Program-made: the position numbers and the translations under genes
Assembly (NCBI RefSeq): GCF_023155855.1
Contig: NZ_JAKNUT010000007.1
Coordinates: 62,001-126,000 of the forward strand
DNA from: Microbacterium aoyamense
GTDB taxonomy: Bacteria; Actinomycetota; Actinomycetes; Actinomycetales; Microbacteriaceae
Reading direction: 5' to 3'
Length of the DNA stretch: 64,000 bases
Shown here: positions 58,366 to 64,000 of the stretch, piece by piece
Layout: each line of letters begins with the position of its first letter
Position numbering within the stretch: the stretch's first letter is position 1
The notes under the pieces: generated by a model
The model's input: only the letters and a program-made list of their open reading frames with translations
What the model was told of the DNA's origin: nothing
The model's database searches: none

Positions 58366-58697
58366 GCGCAGCACTCGCACGCGTCATCGACGCAGGGAGC
58401 GCCTTCGTCGACCGCGACGACCGCCTCGAGGAGCTGTCGCATGCCTTGCGTCAGATGTGGATCAGCAATCTCGTAGCGAGTGCGTCGCCCCTCAACAGCA
58501 GCGACGATCAACCCGCAGCCACGAAGGCACGCCAGATGATTCGACACGTTCGTCCGCGTCAACTCGAGGTCGTGCGCAAGTTCAGCCGGGTAGCCCGGCC
58601 CATCCAGCAGGGCCAGGAGGACCCGCGACCGGGTGGGATCTGCCATGGCACGGCCGAGGCGGTTCATGACGTCGAGACGAGATGCAATGGTCAGCAC
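58362..58697 (-). CDS. cmtR: Cadmium/lead-sensing repressor CmtR
   Basis: From GTG 58697 this is a 111-residue ArsR-family repressor. Cysteines at 57, 61 and 102 (LACLRGCG and APCVDD) fall exactly on the Cd/Pb ligands Cys57, Cys61 and Cys102 of M. tuberculosis CmtR, which strongly supports this start. The tail carries an extra ACECCA. A TATAGT box about 10 bases upstream suggests a leaderless transcript. The gene overlaps the ATPase by 4 bases and heads the module. Confidence 0.92.
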   Translation of the reverse strand: MLTIASRLDVMNRLGRAMADPTRSRVLLALLDGPGYPAELAHDLELTRTNVSNHLACLRGCGLIVAAVEGRRTRYEIADPHLTQGMRQLLEAVVAVDEGAPCVDDACECCA

Positions 58698-58788
58698 ATG
58701 GTGACTATACAGCCACGACTGATCAATCAGCGAACGCACCCGTGTCGGCGAGGTATCGTCAGGGAGCCGTCTCGTCGAATGGAACACC

Positions 58789-59022
58789 GTGTCGTCAAGC
58801 AGTCCTGGGGGCCGTCAGCCCTGGACATCTCTCCAATTCGCCTACCTTGCACTTACATTCAATGGTCTGGGGGTCACTGTCCTGATCGCGAACCTGCTGA
58901 TGGGCGCTGCATGGACGGCGATCGCGGTGCCCATCGCCGTGGTGTGCCTCGTCCTGGGGCTGACGGCCGGATTCCAGACGCGACGTCTGAGAATTCGAGA
59001 GCGCGGCAAAACGGGGCGATGA
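58789..59022 (+). CDS. Small two-helix membrane protein
   Basis: A 77-residue frame starting with GTG 58789 encodes two hydrophobic helices (FAYLALTFNGLGVTVLIANLLMG and AIAVPIAVVCLVLGLTAGF) and a basic tail. It reads divergently from cmtR, 91 bases away, and could share its control region. The family is unknown. It is the last gene before the att region next to tRNA-Ser. Confidence 0.6.
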   Translation: MSSSSPGGRQPWTSLQFAYLALTFNGLGVTVLIANLLMGAAWTAIAVPIAVVCLVLGLTAGFQTRRLRIRERGKTGR

Positions 59023-59098
59023 CGCGCCGCTCCGAGCGCGCACCAAGAGGTCGGAAACCCTCAACCTTCAACCCGGAAAAGGGCTGTTAGTGAGCGTT

Positions 59099-59123
59099 AA
59101 CTGTGCCACCAACTGTGCCACGG
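59099..59123 (+). promoter_or_regulatory. Doubled AACTGTGCCAC motif, right end of segment C
   Basis: AACTGTGCCAC occurs at 59099 and 59111, 12 bases apart, about 46-70 bases before the att core. The matching doublet at the left end is at 33250/33261. Confidence 0.5.
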
Positions 59124-59168
59124 AAGTTCGAAGGGTCGAAAATCCCGCATAAACACTGGGATCGGAGC

Positions 59169-59191
59169 GGCGGAGGATAGGGGATTCGAAC
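59169..59191 (-). repeat. att core within the intact tRNA-Ser gene (right edge of island)
   Basis: This is the fourth copy of the 23-bp core, here as the 3' end of the functional tRNA. Insertions at this point regenerate the tRNA and leave core copies to the left, as seen. Confidence 0.85.
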
Positions 59192-59255
59192 CCCTGAGAG
59201 CTTTCACTCAACACGCTTTCCAAGCGTGCGCCATAGGCCACTAGGCGAATCCTCC
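59171..59255 (-). tRNA. tRNA-Ser (anticodon GGA)
   Basis: The minus strand folds into a class II tRNA. The acceptor stem GGAGGAT (59255 side) pairs with ATCCTCC, the anticodon stem CACGC/GCGTG encloses TTGGAAA with anticodon GGA, a long variable arm follows (typical of Ser), and the T-loop is GGTTCGAATCCC. The discriminator base is G, and CCA is not encoded. It reads UCC and UCU codons and is the integration target for the island. Confidence 0.95.
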
Positions 59256-59281
59256 AGGGCCCCGGAGGGCCACGGAACATC

Positions 59282-61621
59282 CTACCTTGCGCGCACGCGC
59301 GCTCCTGCACCGGCCGCGTACGCACTGCCGGGGCGGATGATGAGCGATCGCGGGGCGACGACCGCGAGCACACGGCGAGCCGGCGGCGCGGTGCGCAGAA
59401 GTGCCGCGCGCACGGCGGCCGCGGCATCCGCGACGTCGTTTCCGTGCCAGTACCCGGCGACCGCTGACGATGCGTAGCTCGCGCGCTCGATCGCGCGGGC
59501 GAGCACGCCGAGCTCGTGGGCCGGAGCGCCGTGATCGGCCACGAGGCGGGCGGCGAACGCGCGGGGCGACTCGCTCGCGGGCACGGCGATGCCGACGTCG
59601 ATCGCGGCATCCTGGACCGTCATCCACGCGGCCGCGGAATCACCGTTCTCGGCAGCGGCGGCCAGCTGGCGTCGGCGGACCTCGCGCACGAGCGCGGGCA
59701 CCGCGAGCAGGAGCAGGATCGCCAGCACGGCGCCGAGGGTAGGCAGGGGGTTGACCATCCGCACGGCGTCGCCGGCGGTCTCTCCGGCGCGCGGATCCTC
59801 GGCGTCGAGCGGACCACCGGAGGGACCGGTCGAGGGCGAGGCGGACGGCTGCGGATCGGTCTCTCCGGGGGCTCCGACCTGGCCGGGAGCGACCGACGCG
59901 GGCAGGAAGGACGTCGGGTTCCCGAGGCCGTTGGTCGGCTCGAAGCCGATCCAGCCGATGCCCTGGAAGTGCACCTCGGGCCACGCGTGCAGCAGGGAGC
60001 TCGGCACGCTGTACACGGTCTCGTCGTCGATGCGCTCGGCCGTCGGCACGCCAGGGAGATAGCCGACGACGATCCGGGTCGGCATGTCGAGGGTGCGCGC
60101 CATGAGCGCGAAGGCTGAGGCGAAGTGGATGCAGTACCCCTCCTTCACCTCGAGGAACGACGCGACGGCCTCGGCGCCCGATCCGTCGAAGCCCTCCTCG
60201 ACGGGCGCGCTCAGCGAATAGCGGAACTCGCTGCCGCGGAACCAGCGCTGGAGCGCGATGAGGGCGTCGTAATCGTTGCCCGCCCCCGCGGTCACCGTGG
60301 CCGCGGTCTCCGCGATGACCGGTGGAAGATCCTCGGGAAGCGCCGTGAGCTCTTCGCGCTGCTCGGCGCTGTCGGCGCTCGTGGCCCGGATCTGCTCGAG
60401 CGTCGGCCGCGGCGTGTCGGCGACGACCTCGTACTGCTGCCCCTGCGCTGTGCCGGCCTGCGACACGACCGTGCGGTTGTACGGCACCCTGACCCAACCG
60501 CCCTCGAGGCCCGTGACCGAGCGGGCGGGATAGGGGATCGGCGCCCAGATGGATGCGAGGTTGACGACCTCGACGTCGGTCGTCGACTCGACGAGCCGCA
60601 CGTCGTCGTCGATGTCGAGCGCGCCCAGATCCCCGTCGCGATCGAGGGGCTCGGTCCGCACGTTGTCGGGCTCCCACACCGCGCCGTCGAAGCGCGACAG
60701 CGTCGTCGCCCGCAGATACGGCGCCTCGGAGCCCGAGGTCCGCACGCGCATGACCTCGATCTCGATCGGCCTGCGCAGATCGTCGCCGAGCTGCAGGCTC
60801 GCGTCGATGCCTGGTCCGTTGCCGACGCCCGCGCCCGTGCGCGGGATCGGAGCGGGCAGCAACGGTGTGGCGACGAGCGCGACGATGACGGCGATCGCGC
60901 CGATGCCGATCGCCGTCGCGGGTACGCCGGCCGAACGCTCGACGGCGCGGGCGAGCGGAGGGACGCGCGAGCTCGTCTCGGCGCGGATGAGGAAGAGGAT
61001 GGATGCCGCGAGCAGCACGAACGCCATGACGTCGAGGTCTCCGGGCACGGCGATCGACGGGATGAGCGAGACGGCGATGATCCCGACCGATGCGAGCAGC
61101 GGCATGCGCGCCGTGAGCACGACGTGGTCGACGATGATCGCGAGCAGACCCATCGCGCCCACGATGAGGATCGAGAGCGACGGCGACACATCCAGCGGCG
61201 CCGAGCCGTTCGCGATCTCGATGACGGCACGATCGACGAGGGCGGAAACCTCGGCGAACGTGTCGAGCGTGGGGATGACCCAGAGGATCGCGGTCGAGTT
61301 CAGGAACACGCCGGTCATGAACATGACCCACAGGGCGGCCTCGATGAGGCTCACCCCGACCGCGGGGATGCGCCGACGACGGGCGAGGTAGCCCGCAGCG
61401 AGGATGAGCCCGGCCAGGATGACGGCGCCCAGCATCCATCCTCCCGGCTGGACGACGGGGAGCACCGGCAGGAGCGCCGAGACAAGTGCGGCGAAGAGGC
61501 CGATCGTGACGGCGAGATCGCGCCGACGGGCGGGGTTCTCGTCGACGGGTCCTGGACGCTGCGCGTACGACAGCGCGGGGTGGGGGTCGGCCTGTGGCCG
61601 CGTCCGAAGGTCAGACGACAT
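59282..61621 (-). CDS. Transglutaminase-like membrane protein (TgpA-type)
   Basis: The 779-residue protein has several N-terminal transmembrane helices, a large extracellular transglutaminase-like domain with the Cys-containing VKEGYCIHFASAFALMARTLDMPTRIVVGYL block, the His in LLHAWPEVHFQGIGWIGFEPT, and one more C-terminal helix with a cytoplasmic tail. Start ATG 61621 overlaps the DUF58 stop. With the DUF58 and MoxR genes upstream it forms the common MoxR-DUF58-TgpA operon. Confidence 0.88.
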   Translation of the reverse strand: MSSDLRTRPQADPHPALSYAQRPGPVDENPARRRDLAVTIGLFAALVSALLPVLPVVQPGGWMLGAVILAGLILAAGYLARRRRIPAVGVSLIEAALWVMFMTGVFLNSTAILWVIPTLDTFAEVSALVDRAVIEIANGSAPLDVSPSLSILIVGAMGLLAIIVDHVVLTARMPLLASVGIIAVSLIPSIAVPGDLDVMAFVLLAASILFLIRAETSSRVPPLARAVERSAGVPATAIGIGAIAVIVALVATPLLPAPIPRTGAGVGNGPGIDASLQLGDDLRRPIEIEVMRVRTSGSEAPYLRATTLSRFDGAVWEPDNVRTEPLDRDGDLGALDIDDDVRLVESTTDVEVVNLASIWAPIPYPARSVTGLEGGWVRVPYNRTVVSQAGTAQGQQYEVVADTPRPTLEQIRATSADSAEQREELTALPEDLPPVIAETAATVTAGAGNDYDALIALQRWFRGSEFRYSLSAPVEEGFDGSGAEAVASFLEVKEGYCIHFASAFALMARTLDMPTRIVVGYLPGVPTAERIDDETVYSVPSSLLHAWPEVHFQGIGWIGFEPTNGLGNPTSFLPASVAPGQVGAPGETDPQPSASPSTGPSGGPLDAEDPRAGETAGDAVRMVNPLPTLGAVLAILLLLAVPALVREVRRRQLAAAAENGDSAAAWMTVQDAAIDVGIAVPASESPRAFAARLVADHGAPAHELGVLARAIERASYASSAVAGYWHGNDVADAAAAVRAALLRTAPPARRVLAVVAPRSLIIRPGSAYAAGAGARVRAR

Positions 61622-62867
61622 CGCGCACCCCCCTCCCGACGCCCGCGCTCCAGGCGAACGCGAGGTCGCCGTCGGGCTCGAGCGCGTGCGCGCGCCAGCC
61701 CGCGTCGACGGCGTGATCGAGCGCGTCGCCGACCGGCGACGTCGAGAACAGGAGCGGCAGCGTGCTGTGGTGCGCGACGGCCGCGATCGCATCGGCGTCG
61801 GCGGAGTCGAAGCGGCCGACGATGAGCACGAGCGGCCCCGTGTTGACCCCGGCGAACAGCCGCGAGAGCTTGCCGAGGTGATCGTCGCGCTGCGCGGTCA
61901 GGGTCGCGAACTGGGTCAGCAGGGTCTCCACCGCGTCCATGTCGCCGCCGTCGATGCGGTCGGCCAGCAGCGTCCCGTCGCTGTCGAGGACCTCGACCGC
62001 GTAGCCGTCGTGTACGAGCCGCGCGACGGCCGAGACGCACATCGACACGGCCGTCTCGAAGCCGGCGTCCGCGCCGGTCGAGCTCAGCGCCTCGGACGAC
62101 CAGCGCAGCACACCACGATCGAGCACGACGCTCGCTTCGGGAGTGGACTCCTGCTCCTCCTGGCGCACCATGAGCTCGTCGCGGTGAGCGGTCGCCCGCC
62201 AGTGGATGCGACGCATCGAATCGCCCGGCACGTAGGGCCGAGCGACGAGGTTGTCGGCGCCCTGGCCGAGCTGGTTCGTCGTGGTGTGAAGCGTGCCGCC
62301 GGCCTCGCCCGCGTAGTCGACGAGCGGCGTGAGGTCGACGATCGCCGGCGCGACCGTGACGGGAGTGCGATCGCCGAGCAGGATGCTGCGCCGAACCAGC
62401 CCGAACGGATCGGCGAAGCGCACCGACAGCCGTCCGAGTGCGTGCACGCCACGGCGCACGCCGACGACCGAATAGGACAGATCGACCGTGCGGGCACCGG
62501 CGCGCGAGCCGCCGAGCAGCCCCGAGCCGAGGGCCGGGAACGTGCCTTGAGCCTTGCCGCGGAGCGCCTTCGGGATGCCGTCCGTCCACGTGCCCGACGG
62601 GGTCGGGAACGCCGAACGGACCCCGACCCGCACGTCGACGAGCGTCTCGCGGCCGACGGTCGAGATGTCGGGATGCAGCGACCGCACGACGGCGTCCGTC
62701 GGGCGCGCGAGATAGAGCGCGCCGAGGGATGCCGCGAGCAGCGCGATCAGAAGCACGCCGAAGTACAGCAGCTCGATGATCCCCGCCTCGTTCGCGATGA
62801 TGAAGCACGCCAAGGCGAGGACGAGCGCGCCCGTGCCACGGACGGTCAGGGGCCAGACGCGCTTCAT
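61611..62867 (-). CDS. DUF58 domain protein
   Basis: This 418-residue protein has two N-terminal helices (ALVLALACFIIANEAGIIELLYFGVLLIALLAASLGAL) and the DUF58 core with RPYVPGDSMRRIHWRATAHRDELMVRQEEQE. The C-terminal part is VWA-like (VVLDRGVLRW...). It is the partner of the MoxR ATPase in assembling or activating a membrane complex. It begins 10 bases after the MoxR stop. Confidence 0.9.
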   Translation of the reverse strand: MKRVWPLTVRGTGALVLALACFIIANEAGIIELLYFGVLLIALLAASLGALYLARPTDAVVRSLHPDISTVGRETLVDVRVGVRSAFPTPSGTWTDGIPKALRGKAQGTFPALGSGLLGGSRAGARTVDLSYSVVGVRRGVHALGRLSVRFADPFGLVRRSILLGDRTPVTVAPAIVDLTPLVDYAGEAGGTLHTTTNQLGQGADNLVARPYVPGDSMRRIHWRATAHRDELMVRQEEQESTPEASVVLDRGVLRWSSEALSSTGADAGFETAVSMCVSAVARLVHDGYAVEVLDSDGTLLADRIDGGDMDAVETLLTQFATLTAQRDDHLGKLSRLFAGVNTGPLVLIVGRFDSADADAIAAVAHHSTLPLLFSTSPVGDALDHAVDAGWRAHALEPDGDLAFAWSAGVGRGVRDVV

Positions 62868-62877
62868 GATGGTGGGG

Positions 62878-63882
62878 TCACTGGCGCGAGGCGATGGGCA
62901 CCCGCACGCTCGAGGCGATCCGCTCGAGGACCGTCGTCACGGCGTCGGCGCCGCCGCGTGAGCGGGCGCCGCCCGCCGATCGGGTGGGGATGAGCCGGTG
63001 CGCGAACACCGGAACGAGGAGCGCCGTGACATCGTCGGGGATGACGAAGTCACGACCGTCGAGCGCGGCCCACACCTTGGCCGCGCGGACGAGCTGCAGC
63101 GTCGCGCGCGGGCTCGCGCCGAGCCGCAGATCTGCGTGGGAGCGCGTCGCTGCGGCGAGGGCGACCGCGTAGTCCTCGAGCGCGGGCGCGACATGCACGG
63201 CACGAGCCCAGGCGATGAGCGCCGACACCTGCCGGCTCGTCGCGACCGGCACGATCGCGTCGAGCGGATTGACCGCGTCGCGTTGGCGCAGCATGAGCGC
63301 TTCGGAGCGGGGATCGGGGTAGCCCATCGAGATGCGCATCATGAAGCGGTCGCGCTGCGCTTCGGGCAGGGCGTACGTGCCCTCCATCTCGAGCGGGTTC
63401 TGCGTCGCGACGACGAGGAACGGATCGGGAAGCGGATGCGTGCGCCCGTCGACCGTGACCTGCCCCTCCTCCATCGCCTCGAGGAGGGCCGACTGCGTCT
63501 TGGGGGAGGAACGGTTGATCTCGTCGGCGATCACGATGTTGGCGAAGATCGCGCCGGGCTTGAACTCGAACTCGCGATCGACGGGATTGAACACGCTGAC
63601 GCCCGTCACGTCGCCGGGCAGCAGGTCGGGGGTGAACTGGATGCGACGCACGGTCGCATCGACGGACGCCGCGAGCGCGCGCGCGAGCATCGTCTTGCCG
63701 ACGCCGGGGACGTCCTCGATCAGCAGGTGCCCCTCGGCGAGCAGACACACGAGTGCGGAACGCACGGCATCCGCCTTGCCGTCGATCACGGTCCCGACCG
63801 AGGCGAGGATGCCGTCGGTGGCGCGCGCGAACCCCTCGGCCGTCATCGCATCGGCGTCTGCCGTCGTTGCGGTGTCCGTCAC
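62878..63882 (-). CDS. MoxR-family AAA+ ATPase
   Basis: The 334-residue ATPase has Walker A (LIEDVPGVGKTMLARALA), Walker B (IVIADEINRSSPKTQSALLEAMEE) and the sensor region VVATQNPLEMEGTYALPEAQRDRFMM. The start is GTG 63882, 5-6 bases after GAGGAGG. It acts as a chaperone-like ATPase for the VWA/DUF58 protein encoded next. The remaining 118 bases to the window edge show no gene. Confidence 0.92.
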   Translation of the reverse strand: MTDTATTADADAMTAEGFARATDGILASVGTVIDGKADAVRSALVCLLAEGHLLIEDVPGVGKTMLARALAASVDATVRRIQFTPDLLPGDVTGVSVFNPVDREFEFKPGAIFANIVIADEINRSSPKTQSALLEAMEEGQVTVDGRTHPLPDPFLVVATQNPLEMEGTYALPEAQRDRFMMRISMGYPDPRSEALMLRQRDAVNPLDAIVPVATSRQVSALIAWARAVHVAPALEDYAVALAAATRSHADLRLGASPRATLQLVRAAKVWAALDGRDFVIPDDVTALLVPVFAHRLIPTRSAGGARSRGGADAVTTVLERIASSVRVPIASRQ

Positions 63883-64000
63883 TGCGACCTCCTCGGGTCC
63901 GCCGGGCGGCGGTGGGTACAAGTGAAGGGCTCCATCGCCCTTCCTTCGATCGTAACCCTCGAGGCGGACGCAGGGCTCTGGGAGAACCCTGGACTTCCCC

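Larger units (their letters stand above)
33100..59191. mobile_element. Segment C: 26-kb metal-resistance island in tRNA-Ser
   Basis: It is bounded by direct 23-bp cores, the right one inside the intact tRNA-Ser gene. Doubled AACTGTGCC motifs occur next to both ends (33250/33261 and 59099/59111), in keeping with two ends of one element. It carries copper, arsenic and cadmium/zinc modules and an embedded mini-element with its own integrase at 47504. No integrase lies immediately next to either end. Confidence 0.62.

Overview
The window is very GC-rich, with dense overlapping genes, GTG starts and leaderless-looking promoters. Its gene families (DUF4307, DUF7144, DUF6153, a mycobacterial-type CmtR, a Corynebacterium-type ArsR) point to a high-GC Gram-positive actinobacterium. 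A Microbacterium-like member of the Microbacteriaceae fits best, but no rRNA or species marker is present to confirm this.

Positions 1-8300 look like ordinary chromosome. They hold an ArsR/SRPBCC divergent pair, a methyltransferase operon with two very small genes, a hydrolase-LuxR fusion, a D,D-carboxypeptidase, a membrane-anchored molybdopterin oxidoreductase and an arsenate reductase. Positions 59171-63882 are chromosome again: tRNA-Ser(GGA), then a MoxR / DUF58 / transglutaminase operon on the minus strand.

Between them lies about 51 kb of accreted DNA. A 23-bp copy of the tRNA-Ser 3' end occurs as direct repeats at 8304, 23634 and 33100, and intact at 59169, which divides the island into three segments. 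Segment A (8304-23634) carries a nucleotidyltransferase/HTH pair and a run of envelope-stress and transport genes (LuxR/LAL regulator, AI-2E transporter, MFS pump, DUF1269, SHOCT, P-type ATPase). Segment B (23634-33100) is a compact 9.5-kb element with two tyrosine integrases, two excisionase-like proteins, a repressor, a Rep-like gene containing iterated palindromes, phage-like proteins and a Fic enzyme. Segment C (33100-59169) is a metal-resistance island with a copper cassette, an arsenic operon, an embedded mini-element (45862-48739), and a cadmium/zinc/copper module rich in envelope redox proteins.

The metal genes cover successive steps. CsoR, a CopZ-like chaperone and a CopB-type ATPase handle copper. 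For arsenic, an aquaglyceroporin, an ArsO-like flavoprotein, an ArsN-like acetyltransferase, an ArsR-ArsC fusion, two further arsenate reductases, an orphan PstS-like lipoprotein and a CoA-disulfide-reductase-like enzyme are present, but no ArsB or Acr3 pump is encoded. CmtR, a P1B ATPase, a CDF exporter with a CzcO-like flavoprotein, CopC, LspA, TlpA, CcdA and DsbA-like proteins form the right-hand module. The most noteworthy signals are the tRNA-Ser array with matching arm-type repeats at element ends, the ArsR-ArsC fusion with twin operators, the pump-less arsenic operon, and the palindromic iterons inside the Rep-like gene.
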